Below are positions 17,717 through 26,903 of a stretch of DNA of 64,000 nt, piece by piece. Within the stretch, counting starts at the first letter, position 1. Every line of letters begins with the position of its first letter. The notes under the pieces were generated by a model. The model was not told the DNA's origin. It made no database searches and saw nothing but the letters and a program-made list of their open reading frames with translations. Position numbers and translations under genes: made by a program. This DNA is from Xenorhabdus ishibashii (lineage in GTDB: Bacteria > Pseudomonadota > Gammaproteobacteria > Enterobacterales > Enterobacteriaceae): the NCBI RefSeq assembly GCF_002632755.1, contig NZ_NJAK01000002.1, positions 93,200 through 157,199 of the forward strand. The letters run 5' to 3'.

Positions 17717-18772
17717 TCATTCCGGTTTGTAAATTAAATCCCCGCGATGGGTTGGTTGTTTATTTTTAGCCAGCTCAATTTTTCCAAGCCAACTGCTTAG
17801 TCCTAATTTTATTGGTTCAGAAAGACAAATTCCTTTTACATCTGACTGGTGGAGAATTAACTGGACATCCCATGCGTATTCAATCCCCAAATATTGATAA
17901 ACCCAGTCACGCAACTGCCTTGATTTGGTTCCTTCCGGCAAGAACATCTTGTATTCAGCCAGTTTTAGCGGACCCAATTTAATGCGAAATTTATGTTGGA
18001 TATCGTAGAGTGCAATGCCTAAAAAAGCCGATTTACCTAAACGCGGCATATTGCGACCCACTTTTAATTGAGCCTGATCTTGCACATCTATTTTTAGCCA
18101 TTGAGGAATATTCTGCACAATTTTTAGCGGCACATGGAAGTAACTGGAAAGTATTTTTTCTAATCCTTCTGCGTTATGCCCTTGACGGGATAAATGGCCA
18201 GATAAAAAATAACGGGCGTGATCGTCGATGGTGTCTGATTTTTGTTGAGCAGGCAACCCCATACCCACCAGACAGGAGAAATAATGGCAAAAGCGTTGAT
18301 TATCCTGACGATCGAGCGATACGGTTGGTCGAGTATTGGCCCATGCTCGATAGAATAACAGTATTAATCTATGATGGAATAGGTTAGCGAATGCACTCAG
18401 GGTTGGGTCTTGATAATTATATTGTCGTGAATAGGCATATTCGGTCATATGTAGTGGCAATGGGCCATTGGGACCGAACAAGCCAAAACTGTAAATGAGC
18501 ATGTCATACAGCGTCGAGTTTTCTCGTTGCTTGATTTCAGCAATAGTAGAAGGAGCGAAAATCATGGACGCTTTTTGTCCTAACCGCAGTAGATCATATT
18601 TCGGCAATGGGGCAGAACCTAGCATATAATTTGCCCCAGATTGGGCATCTATACGGCGCAGGGTTTGAAATAAATCGAATTGCCAGGGAGTTTGGGTGAG
18701 TTGCTGCCAAAAATTATCCGGCAAACGACATAATTGATGAATAGAAATAACATTTTTTTGCATCATATTCAT
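17717..18772 (-). CDS. tssG: T6SS baseplate protein TssG
   Basis: A 351-residue soluble protein with the family motifs FDLFQTLRRID, GSAPLPKYDLLRLGQ and LFGPNGPLPLHMTEY. TssG joins two TssF copies in the baseplate wedge that docks on the membrane complex and nucleates tube and sheath assembly. It starts 10 bp after tssF stops, and clpV follows about 60 bp downstream, consistent with one transcript. A second ATG two codons in is an equally good start. Confidence 0.95.
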   Translation of the reverse strand: MNMMQKNVISIHQLCRLPDNFWQQLTQTPWQFDLFQTLRRIDAQSGANYMLGSAPLPKYDLLRLGQKASMIFAPSTIAEIKQRENSTLYDMLIYSFGLFGPNGPLPLHMTEYAYSRQYNYQDPTLSAFANLFHHRLILLFYRAWANTRPTVSLDRQDNQRFCHYFSCLVGMGLPAQQKSDTIDDHARYFLSGHLSRQGHNAEGLEKILSSYFHVPLKIVQNIPQWLKIDVQDQAQLKVGRNMPRLGKSAFLGIALYDIQHKFRIKLGPLKLAEYKMFLPEGTKSRQLRDWVYQYLGIEYAWDVQLILHQSDVKGICLSEPIKLGLSSWLGKIELAKNKQPTHRGDLIYKPE

Positions 18773-18782
18773 TTCTTGTCTG

Positions 18783-20657
18783 TTATAGCAAATTCTTGCT
18801 GCCCATACGGGCAGGCCAAAATCCGATATTGCCGCGTTGCTGGCTATATAGCGTCATTTCAGTAAAGGAGTTCATGGTGACCAGTCGTGAGAAGAGCTTT
18901 TCCAGCACACTACCCAATAGCCAGGGGCTGGTTCCTGCAAATTCTTGTTCATTCACTTCAATTCTAATGCTAACACCACGGGCAAAGACGATCGGGCCAG
19001 GCTCAGGAACCCGCCGATAAATCGTTTTTAATGAACAGTGACGGATACCATTAATCTGGCGGACGACGGATGGCTCTGCAAGGTTGGCATATAAGCTTAG
19101 CAATTGCCTTAATGCCTGAGTACCTTGCTCGTCATCTTTATCCATGAAGTTCAGATAATTAAGTTGAAGCTGGCTAATCAGTTTCCAAGAGGTTGAGCCT
19201 TGAGCTAAGGCAGGGCGTGGAATGGTAGGTCTTTTGAGAAATACAATTTGGTTGATTGGAACCGAATCTAACATGACAAAACTGTTGAGATCCTGTTGGC
19301 GCAACATCGCTGATAAGTCGCGGTTGGTGCACATGACATCAGCGGTCAGGAATTTTAGCTCATTGAGCCACGGAGAGTTCTGTTCATCAACAATAGAGAC
19401 AAAGGATTCTGTTCCAATATAACTGGTTCGGGTGCCATAGTGACGGGTATGTTCAGATAAAATACGGGGTTCACGGCGCACAGAAAAATAAGAGCCGTAA
19501 TTATCCTTGTCGTCACTGAGAGTAGACCAAAATGGCCTGAATACTTGTGTTTCTTTACGTTTGATGTTTGCGCCGTGCAGGCGTTGTACCGAGAAAATTT
19601 CGTAATCCAGAGGACGAATGTTATCGACAACTAAATGGTATTCACTGGTACTTTCTTCCATCGAAACTCGTTCCGTGATTTTAGGGAATAAATTAATTAC
19701 CGGTGTACTGTTCAATGCCAGATAAGAAACACCCACCAAACGTTCCAGTTCGGAGTCGGTTTGATCCAAAAGCAGTATCAACTCAAACTCACTCTTTTCT
19801 TTTGTCTGTTTTAGTAGAGATTCCATGTTACCGATACTGAAGAATTGAAAGCGTGCCGGAAAAGCAAAATATTCCTGGAGCTGCCGATAGCCACTGAAAT
19901 TACGCGAATCATTGGGAAGTAATGATTGTTCATCATCAAATCCTTCATGATGCGGGGATATATCGGGCAAGACCTGATATTGGGGAGCATCACCAAGCGT
20001 CTGGCATACAATGCCAACAGAATGTTCCATAATCAGTTCTAACAACCGTTGGGATTGAATATCTGGCCCTGAAAGAAAGAATACCAGTTTCTTGAGATCC
20101 AGTTCATTGAGGAAAAATTTTCCTTGACAGCTAAGATGAATACGCAGTGCACTGACGGCGCCATATTGATGAAGGTTCAGTGCTACGAGCGGAAGGTTAG
20201 CGGGGATCCTGCCAAGTTCAACGTTTTTTAGATGCAGAGGCTGTAAGGTAACATCTTGTGTGGTGGTGTAGTGGAAATTGATCCCATCCTTTTTCAATGT
20301 TTGGCAATGCATGATTGTGCCTCGTGGCACTAAAAACCCGTGGCTAATATCTCCCTTGCTGGTATCTGGTTTGAGCTCGACGATTGCCATTGAAGGTGTA
20401 GGAGATAAATAGTTAGGGTACAGTGTCTCCAGTAATTGCTCGGAAAAGTGGGGGAATTCTGCATCCATTTTCAATTGAATGCGGGAGGTCAGAAAAGCAA
20501 AACCTTCCATCAGACGTTCAACATAGGGATCAACAATGTCGATGCCATGCATACCTAAACGATTGGCAACCTTAGGGTAGAGTTTGGCAAATTCTTTACC
20601 CATTTCCCGTAAATACACTAATTCACGGTTATAATACTCAAGTAGTTTATTATCCAT
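18783..20657 (-). CDS. tssF: T6SS baseplate protein TssF
   Basis: A 624-residue protein whose N-terminus (LLEYYNRELVYLREMGKEFA, then GIDIVDPYVERLMEGFAFL) is diagnostic of TssF (VasA/ImpG). Usual family length is about 590-630. It forms the wedge of the T6SS baseplate with TssG, TssE and TssK and is structurally related to phage T4 gp6/gp7 components. It lies between tssE (75 bp upstream) and tssG. Confidence 0.96.
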   Translation of the reverse strand: MDNKLLEYYNRELVYLREMGKEFAKLYPKVANRLGMHGIDIVDPYVERLMEGFAFLTSRIQLKMDAEFPHFSEQLLETLYPNYLSPTPSMAIVELKPDTSKGDISHGFLVPRGTIMHCQTLKKDGINFHYTTTQDVTLQPLHLKNVELGRIPANLPLVALNLHQYGAVSALRIHLSCQGKFFLNELDLKKLVFFLSGPDIQSQRLLELIMEHSVGIVCQTLGDAPQYQVLPDISPHHEGFDDEQSLLPNDSRNFSGYRQLQEYFAFPARFQFFSIGNMESLLKQTKEKSEFELILLLDQTDSELERLVGVSYLALNSTPVINLFPKITERVSMEESTSEYHLVVDNIRPLDYEIFSVQRLHGANIKRKETQVFRPFWSTLSDDKDNYGSYFSVRREPRILSEHTRHYGTRTSYIGTESFVSIVDEQNSPWLNELKFLTADVMCTNRDLSAMLRQQDLNSFVMLDSVPINQIVFLKRPTIPRPALAQGSTSWKLISQLQLNYLNFMDKDDEQGTQALRQLLSLYANLAEPSVVRQINGIRHCSLKTIYRRVPEPGPIVFARGVSIRIEVNEQEFAGTSPWLLGSVLEKLFSRLVTMNSFTEMTLYSQQRGNIGFWPARMGSKNLL

Positions 20658-20732
20658 ATCTCTTCACTCATGACGACGGCTAAGTGGTTGGGTCTGCATT
20701 TATTACATGCTTCTATATCTTCTCTCTCGAAT

Positions 20733-21305
20733 TTATCCAGCCTCTTTTATAGTGAAATAACCGTTTTCAAGATCGATATCACTACGGAACATGAATTCCA
20801 ATGGCCAGGGAACACACCACAACAATCCCTTTATTTCCATGGATAAAGTGTTGTACAGAGGTAATGTATGAGGATCGGATATACAACTGACTTCCAGCCC
20901 ATCGGGAATGATACGTGGCTCGAATATATGAATTGCTGTAATGATCTTGTTCTGGATACTCTCCCATCCTATTTCAGATATACATTCACCTGCTAAGGAG
21001 GATAAACCAAAGTTATATACAGAATGGCGAATTGCTGGAAATGGGGTGAGATTTTCTAGGAATTCATTGTTGATGTTATTGAGTAACCATTGCAAATCCC
21101 TTAGGATATTCTGTCTTAAGGCCGTGTGTGACAACATGTAATTGTTGATTGTTTCTTGTTTTTTATCAGGTTCATGATCGGTGAGTCTGTCGAATAAAGA
21201 AGGCAGTATTCTATCTTTGGCAGTAATACGCGTAGTGTTATTCCGATTATGATAACCACCATGCAATAAAGTTATATTTTCGTTCATGATCCACTCATTC
21301 GCCAT
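20733..21305 (-). CDS. tssE: T6SS baseplate protein TssE (gp25-like)
   Basis: A 190-residue protein with the gp25-like core: PSLFDRLTDHEP near residue 35, then LNNINNEFLENLTPFPAIRHSVYNFGLSSL. TssE connects baseplate and sheath. The ATG at 21305 shares one base with the stop codon of tagH (TAATG), implying translational coupling. A second ATG at 21287 is preceded by GAGTGG and could be the real start, six codons in. Confidence 0.9.
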   Translation of the reverse strand: MANEWIMNENITLLHGGYHNRNNTTRITAKDRILPSLFDRLTDHEPDKKQETINNYMLSHTALRQNILRDLQWLLNNINNEFLENLTPFPAIRHSVYNFGLSSLAGECISEIGWESIQNKIITAIHIFEPRIIPDGLEVSCISDPHTLPLYNTLSMEIKGLLWCVPWPLEFMFRSDIDLENGYFTIKEAG

Positions 21306-22852
21306 TATAGTTGGGAATTTTTATATCGGTTAACCTCTGCTTCATAGGCTTGCTGGAATTTTTCATCAAACAGGAAAGAATCTTGTTTAAGCTCTTTCTC
21401 TATTTCTTGGTAGTGTTTGAGAAGGTACTCCCACATTGAGGCTTTGTTTCTAGCCGATGACAAAGAAAAACGCGGCGAGTAACTGTCTTTTTGTGCTTTT
21501 TGTTCAAGAGTAGCGGGATGAAATAAATGTAATATATTTGTCGCAATAGCTCGTATTCCCGCAATCATGCCTAATTGGTGTGCCTGCAACTCGATCAAAA
21601 TGTCACGGGTTGCCAGTTCAAGTGGCATAAACCCTTGTACATGATGACAAAGCATCAGCACCAAAACAGACTGACCAGAAGGTAAAAGGTTAAATGGGTT
21701 GTTGGCGTCAGACTGAGGTTGAGGTATGGCGGCGTTTTTTTCGTGCTTCAGTTGGTTACGTAAGGTGTTGAGAGTAAGGACACCCTGAGTTAACTGACTG
21801 ATGAATGATCCTAATTGATACATCTTTTGTTCATCAAATTGCAGCCTGCTGATCTCTTTTAGCCCCATACCATCTAATAACGCCGCCATTAATTTGTCTT
21901 CTAATTTGATAATGTTATTGTTTTGATACTGGTGTGCATCTTGGTCATTGGTATTTTGATTAGCGCGTGTGTCCTGGTTATTGTGTATGTCTTGATGTTG
22001 GCAATAATCGTGGAAGGTTTCCTTTCCTGTTTCTTCTCTATTAGCCGATTCCTTTAACGGTACGGCGTTACCCAATATTTGATTCAACAGATCATCATCT
22101 TTGATTGGTTGTGCAGCCTTACTGTGTTTGTCGGAAAACAGTGCCAGTGGGTCAACCTCCTGCTTATCATTATCTTTATCATCTTCATCATGTGGCAATA
22201 ACGTGGTTGGTGTATGGTCATCCAATATGTCTTCTTGTTGAAAAATGGTATCTGAATTGAACATGGCAATCGGATCTGTTGTCCGCAATTGCAGGGCATC
22301 AAAATCGGTTGTTGGCTCAATTTCTGCCAATGGATCAAGTGGATTGCGTTCTTTATCGTATTGGCTTGTTACCAGAGGGTTATTGTCATTTATTTCCGGT
22401 TTAGCTTGGGGTGGATCAGAAGAAGATGGGGTAGCAGAATTGGTTGAAATACACTCAAGATCGTGCCAGATTTCACTGGAAACTAGCAAGTGCTCAGGAT
22501 TGATCCCGTGGGGGGGCGCCTGTTGTGATAGGTGCATATTGATATCAATAACTTGGATCTGATAATTACCAATATTCAGCATATCACCATCACGAATTTC
22601 AACTCGGCGATTGGGAGCCAAGGGTATCTTGTTCAGTAAAACTTCAGAGGAGGAGCCTTGATTATTTATCCGGCATTCTCCATCAGCAGAAATAGACACA
22701 ACGGCCTGTAATCTGGCAATTGCTTGTCCATCATCGGGTAAATACCAGTCATTTTCCGTACTACGCCCGATTGTTCCTCCAGGGGAAGAAAAATCGTAAC
22801 TCAGTTGTGGTGGTTGGCTTGAACCAGAGTTATTAACAATGGTGAATCTCAT
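21305..22852 (-). CDS. tagH: T6SS FHA-domain protein TagH
   Basis: A 515-residue protein with an N-terminal forkhead-associated domain (about residues 20-100; IGRSTENDWYLPDD, NNQGSSSEVLLNK, IRDGDMLNIGNY) that binds phosphothreonine. A low-complexity acidic and Asn/Gln-rich linker follows (about 110-300), then a C-terminal helical region typical of TagH/Fha (LMAALLDGMGL, MLCHHVQGFMPLEL). FHA proteins read kinase signals in the threonine phosphorylation pathway that switches on some T6SSs; the kinase at the end of this cluster is the obvious partner, by inference. Confidence 0.92.
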   Translation of the reverse strand: MRFTIVNNSGSSQPPQLSYDFSSPGGTIGRSTENDWYLPDDGQAIARLQAVVSISADGECRINNQGSSSEVLLNKIPLAPNRRVEIRDGDMLNIGNYQIQVIDINMHLSQQAPPHGINPEHLLVSSEIWHDLECISTNSATPSSSDPPQAKPEINDNNPLVTSQYDKERNPLDPLAEIEPTTDFDALQLRTTDPIAMFNSDTIFQQEDILDDHTPTTLLPHDEDDKDNDKQEVDPLALFSDKHSKAAQPIKDDDLLNQILGNAVPLKESANREETGKETFHDYCQHQDIHNNQDTRANQNTNDQDAHQYQNNNIIKLEDKLMAALLDGMGLKEISRLQFDEQKMYQLGSFISQLTQGVLTLNTLRNQLKHEKNAAIPQPQSDANNPFNLLPSGQSVLVLMLCHHVQGFMPLELATRDILIELQAHQLGMIAGIRAIATNILHLFHPATLEQKAQKDSYSPRFSLSSARNKASMWEYLLKHYQEIEKELKQDSFLFDEKFQQAYEAEVNRYKNSQL

Positions 22853-22931
22853 AAGTATGGAGACCTATTGTTATAGATGACAATGAATTAGGAGATAATC
22901 ACGTTTTGAGATAATGAAATTGAAAAGGCAG

Positions 22932-22957
22932 CCTTCCTGTGAGTATCCACAGGAAGG
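22932..22957 (-). terminator. Hairpin between hcp and tagH
   Basis: A perfect 10-bp stem (CCTTCCTGTG / CACAGGAAGG) with a 6-nt loop lies 27 nt after the hcp stop. On the minus strand it is followed by GCTGCCTTTTC, a modest T-tract. It may be a partial terminator or a 3' stabilising structure, which would let hcp be made in excess over tagH and the genes beyond. Confidence 0.7.
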
Positions 22958-22983
22958 TCATTAATATGTGTGATTTGTGTATG

Positions 22984-23472
22984 TTAGCCGTCTTTATTGG
23001 TGTGAGAATCCCATTCATAGCTGACTTCAGGACCTTTAGCGCCTGTGCCATATTCCTGAGAAAAATAGCTTTCTTTATGTTTTTTGAAGGCCAAGAGGAT
23101 AGAAGAATGGAACATACCTCCCCCGTATGTCAGGGCGGATCTAGCGACTAAAGAATTTGTCAAAACCAATGTATACCAAGGCTCTTGTTTACCCCCCTGC
23201 CTACGTACTTTAAGTTGCACTTCTTTGATATGTGTCCCTTTAACGAGGTATTGGCGCAAAGTTATGTTAGATTTGTCAAACAAAATATCCAAAGATAAAC
23301 CAGAAACTGCCACGATACCTGCACCTAACCCAGTAGCTTGAGCATGGGGATTAACATTGTTCATTATTTCAAGTGAAAACGACATGACAGCCGTCCACCC
23401 TTTAAACTCAGAATCGCCTGATTCTCCTTTAACATCAGTAAAGTTAATGTATGCATCACCTGGTATAGACAT
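22984..23472 (-). CDS. hcp: T6SS inner-tube protein Hcp (TssD)
   Basis: This 162-residue Hcp-family protein starts MSIPGDAYINFTDVKGES, and GGAGA lies upstream of the ATG. Hcp hexamers stack into the inner tube and carry small effectors in the lumen. VARSALTYGGGMFHSSILLAFKK and a final YEWDSHTNK complete the beta-barrel pattern. No fused effector domain is present. It sits alone between two gaps (168 bp to tssC, 131 bp to tagH), suggesting extra regulation of its level. Confidence 0.93.
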   Translation of the reverse strand: MSIPGDAYINFTDVKGESGDSEFKGWTAVMSFSLEIMNNVNPHAQATGLGAGIVAVSGLSLDILFDKSNITLRQYLVKGTHIKEVQLKVRRQGGKQEPWYTLVLTNSLVARSALTYGGGMFHSSILLAFKKHKESYFSQEYGTGAKGPEVSYEWDSHTNKDG

Positions 23473-23640
23473 AATCTTCTCCTTAATATAGAGAATTGAA
23501 TGAAACTAATAAGTACATCCAATAAATACATATTGGTTGCTATGCATAAAGATATATACGTATTGAAATTCAAAGATGGATAAATAAGTTTTGGATAGAG
23601 AGAAGTTTTATAAGTAAAAAATATTCTTTAATTTTTAATA

Positions 23641-25143
23641 TTAGATTCCTTTTAGTGAGGGGAGTTTTGAAATTAAGCGTAAGGAAACGGTTAAGCCTTC
23701 CAGTTGATAGTGGGGGCGCAGGAAAAATTTAGCCTGATAATATCCTGGGTTGCCTTCCAGTTCTTCCACCAGAACTTCTGCTGCTGCCAGCGGTTTTCTC
23801 GCTTTAGTTCCTTGTGATGAATTAACGGGATCGCCATCAACATAATTTATAATCCAATCATTAAGCCAACGTTCCATATCTGAGCGCTCCTGAAAAGTCC
23901 CAATCTTATCGCGCACGATACATTTCAGATAATGGGCGAAACGACAGCAGGCAAATAAGTAGGGCAAACGGGCAGCAAGGTTGGCATTGGCAGTCGCATC
24001 AGGATCATAGTATTCTGCTGGCTTTTGCAGGGACTGGGCACCAATAAAGGCGGCAACATCCGTGTTCTTGCGATGTAATAACGGAATGAAGCCATTTTTT
24101 GCCAATTCTGCTTCACGGCGATCGCTAATGGCGATTTCCGTTGGGCACTTCATATCCACCCCTCCATCATCAGAAGGGAAGGTATAGCAAGGCAGGTTTT
24201 CTACGATACCACCGGACTCTACACCACGGATGGAAGTACACCAGCCATACAGTTTAAAAGAACGACTAATATTAACCGCCATAGCATAAGCGGCATTTGC
24301 CCAAGTGTAGTTATTGTGCGTTGAACCTTCTGTATTTTCCTCAAAATTGAAATTATCAACGGGATTAGTGAGGAAGCCATAAGGGAGACGGGAGAGGAAA
24401 CGCGGTAGTACCAGCCCGATATAACGCACGTCTTCTGATTCACGTAAGCTGCGCCAAGGTGCATATTCAGTGTTTTGGAAAATTTTGGAGAGATCCCGTG
24501 GGTTAGCTAATTCCTGCCAGGATTCCATTTGCATAACACTTGGTGATGTGCCCGAAATAAATGGGCAATGTGCTGCTGCACTGATTTGTGCCATCTGGCG
24601 CAGAAGTTCAACATCTGGTGCGGTATGATCGAAATAATAATCCCCCACTAGACAGCCAAACGGCTCGCCACCAAATTGACCGTATTCCGCTTCATAGATC
24701 TTTTTGAAAATGGGGCTTTGATCCCAACTAACCCCTTTGAAACGTTTTAGTATTTTGCCTAACTCCTTCTTGGAAATGCACATTACACGGATTTTCAGCA
24801 TTTCATCGGTTTCTGTGTTGCTTACCATATAATGCAAACCGCGCCAAGCGCCTTCCAAGGTCTGGAATTCTTCATGGTGCAGAATATGGTTCACCTGTTG
24901 TGATATCTTGGTATCAATTTCAGCAATCAATGATTGGATAGTACGGTAGGTATCGCCAGAAATAGTAACCGTGTTTTCCAACGCTTGTTGTGCCAGTGTT
25001 TTCACCGCATTTTCAACGGCACTACGGGTATTATCACTTTGCGGACGAAATTCCTTATTCAGCAATGTACTTAGCTCATCAGGGGTATATTCTTTTGCTA
25101 CTTCTGATTGCTGAATCTGGGTTTCTTGTTCAACTTGACTCAT
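23641..25143 (-). CDS. tssC: T6SS sheath large subunit TssC (VipB)
   Basis: A 500-residue protein starting at the ATG at 25143, with GAAGGAG 6 nt upstream. Family motifs include EEFQTLEGAWRGLHYMV, FGCLVGDYYFDH, LPRFLSRLPYG and the C-terminal AKFFLRPHYQLEGLTVSLRL. TssC and TssB heterodimers build the contractile sheath. The start is only 3 nt past the tssB stop, so the two are coupled, which fits their 1:1 assembly. Confidence 0.97.
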   Translation of the reverse strand: MSQVEQETQIQQSEVAKEYTPDELSTLLNKEFRPQSDNTRSAVENAVKTLAQQALENTVTISGDTYRTIQSLIAEIDTKISQQVNHILHHEEFQTLEGAWRGLHYMVSNTETDEMLKIRVMCISKKELGKILKRFKGVSWDQSPIFKKIYEAEYGQFGGEPFGCLVGDYYFDHTAPDVELLRQMAQISAAAHCPFISGTSPSVMQMESWQELANPRDLSKIFQNTEYAPWRSLRESEDVRYIGLVLPRFLSRLPYGFLTNPVDNFNFEENTEGSTHNNYTWANAAYAMAVNISRSFKLYGWCTSIRGVESGGIVENLPCYTFPSDDGGVDMKCPTEIAISDRREAELAKNGFIPLLHRKNTDVAAFIGAQSLQKPAEYYDPDATANANLAARLPYLFACCRFAHYLKCIVRDKIGTFQERSDMERWLNDWIINYVDGDPVNSSQGTKARKPLAAAEVLVEELEGNPGYYQAKFFLRPHYQLEGLTVSLRLISKLPSLKGI

Positions 25144-25146
25144 CAA

Positions 25147-25677
25147 TTACTCCTTCTCTTCATTACCTTCTGCTGAAGCGTTATCGGTAAGATTTGGTGC
25201 TTCAGCTAAGGATTTGAGCAAAGCGGGGTTTTGTAATATCTCGGCAATCAATTTTTCTGCGCCATTTTTGCCGTCCATATAAGAAAGCAGGTTTGCCAGT
25301 TGGGTGCGTGCTTCCAGCAATTGCGCCAATGGTTCGACTTTTTTGGCTATGGCATCAGGTTGAAAATCAGCCATAGTTTCAAATGTTAAATCGACATTCA
25401 GCTTACCATCACCGGTCAGGGTATTTTCAACTTGAAAGGCGGCTCGCGGTTTGATTGAACCCATGCGTTCATCAAAGTTGTCAATGTCAATTTCTAAAAA
25501 TTTGCGGTCATTGACGTCTGGCAAGGCTTCTACAGGTTTTCCTGCTAAATCAGCCATAACTCCCATAACAAATGGTAATTGAACCGTCTTCTCTGAACCG
25601 TAAAGTTCGACATCATATTCAATCTGTACGCGAGGAGGGCGATTCCGTGCGATAAATTTTTGTCCACTGGATTTCAT
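25147..25677 (-). CDS. tssB: T6SS sheath small subunit TssB (VipA)
   Basis: A 176-residue protein with the family's N-terminal RPPRVQIEYDVELYGSEK and LPFVMGVMADLAG, and the FLEIDIDNFDERM segment. It pairs with TssC in the contractile sheath and carries the helix engaged in ClpV-dependent disassembly. The C-terminus is acidic (ASAEGNEEKE). The usual gene order tssA-tssB-tssC-hcp is kept. Confidence 0.97.
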   Translation of the reverse strand: MKSSGQKFIARNRPPRVQIEYDVELYGSEKTVQLPFVMGVMADLAGKPVEALPDVNDRKFLEIDIDNFDERMGSIKPRAAFQVENTLTGDGKLNVDLTFETMADFQPDAIAKKVEPLAQLLEARTQLANLLSYMDGKNGAEKLIAEILQNPALLKSLAEAPNLTDNASAEGNEEKE

Positions 25678-25771
25678 AATACATTCTCCGTTATTGTCTG
25701 GATAACTAAGTTGATACCCTGTTATCTTTAAGCCGCAGTTTGGTAAGTGACGTACATGTATTCCGATTCAT

Positions 25772-26854
25772 TTAATCCATCCCATCAAGGTTATTGGGGC
25801 GACCAAAAACGCTCTCAAGCTGATTTAATCCTTCAGGGACAAGATCGTAGATAATATTAATAAAATCACTGTCAATCAGTCGTAAGATGCGGTCAATCAT
25901 CATAGGCGCAGGATGGCTTGGCTCATGTTGAAGAAAATAAATTTTGGCTTTTTCTAATAAAATGCGTGCATCATTACGGTCACTGATTTCTATTTCTTGC
26001 CAGTGGTAAAATGTTTGTTTTTCAAGGGATTCAGGGATTGTGGTTGGTGAAGTTATTTGCTCCGTTGCGCTGTTTTGTTGCATAAGTTCGGATCCAAATG
26101 TTTTTGTGTCGCCAGAATGTCCCGAAATATCTGCTCCTGGTTTATACATGGGAAAAAATCCAATGATGGTATCCAACTGTTTTAAAAACTGCGGCAATTC
26201 GGGTATGTCATTGTCGGATAAATGATGGCGAATAATTTCAACCAAGGCAGTAAGTTGTTCATGAATGGTGATGATTGCCAAGATCTCAGGGCTATTAGGT
26301 TGCTGGTGCAACTCGTTAATTAATCTAGTGCGTCCGCCAGTATAACCTTTGATTTCGGTTACCGTACCATTAAGTAATAAACAAATTTCCTGTAATGACA
26401 ATTGCGCTGAAACACTCCTGAGGAGAATCGAGTTTTGAGCTTTTATCGTACATGGTGAACCATCTTCAATGATGGCTAGCGTGTTTAGGCGGAATAAGGG
26501 ATCATATTCATCATTAAGCTCCAATTTTGGCCACACATCTTCCCAATAACGTTCCAGGGTTTGGCGTAGTAAACTCAGGCCATCGGCATACCCACATATT
26601 CCCCGAATATTTAACCATGCTTGCATAAGGGCTATGATGACACGCAGATCTTTGGAACGGGACAGTAGATGAATGGCTTTTTTTTCCACCTCTATCCAGT
26701 TGGGCGGCTCAGCGGGAATGAGTACTTCACCAAACTGTTGTTCCGGTTTTTCGATTAGGCTTTGCTCCAATGACAGAAATTCAACATCGTATTCGAGATC
26801 TTCCCCGCAAGGAAACTCCACACTGATTGGGGTGAGTAAGGCATCAATATTCAT
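25772..26854 (-). CDS. tssA: T6SS assembly protein TssA
   Basis: A 360-residue protein with the ImpA N-terminal domain: PISVEFPCGEDLEYDVEF at the start, then the ALMQAWLNIRGICGYADGL and YWEDVWPKLEL helices. TssA primes baseplate assembly and can cap the growing sheath. The C-terminal part contains helices with LEKAKIYFLQHEPSHPAP, of the short-TssA type. It lies between tssM and tssB. The ribosome site is weak. Confidence 0.93.
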   Translation of the reverse strand: MNIDALLTPISVEFPCGEDLEYDVEFLSLEQSLIEKPEQQFGEVLIPAEPPNWIEVEKKAIHLLSRSKDLRVIIALMQAWLNIRGICGYADGLSLLRQTLERYWEDVWPKLELNDEYDPLFRLNTLAIIEDGSPCTIKAQNSILLRSVSAQLSLQEICLLLNGTVTEIKGYTGGRTRLINELHQQPNSPEILAIITIHEQLTALVEIIRHHLSDNDIPELPQFLKQLDTIIGFFPMYKPGADISGHSGDTKTFGSELMQQNSATEQITSPTTIPESLEKQTFYHWQEIEISDRNDARILLEKAKIYFLQHEPSHPAPMMIDRILRLIDSDFINIIYDLVPEGLNQLESVFGRPNNLDGMD

Positions 26855-26903
26855 GGTATTTTCAGCTTATATTCAGTTCACAAGTTTATCGTAAGGATAT
26901 CGA

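Noticed and set aside
23473..23640. Sigma-54 promoter upstream of hcp
   Set aside because: No TGGCAC-N5-TTGC pattern is present in this gap.
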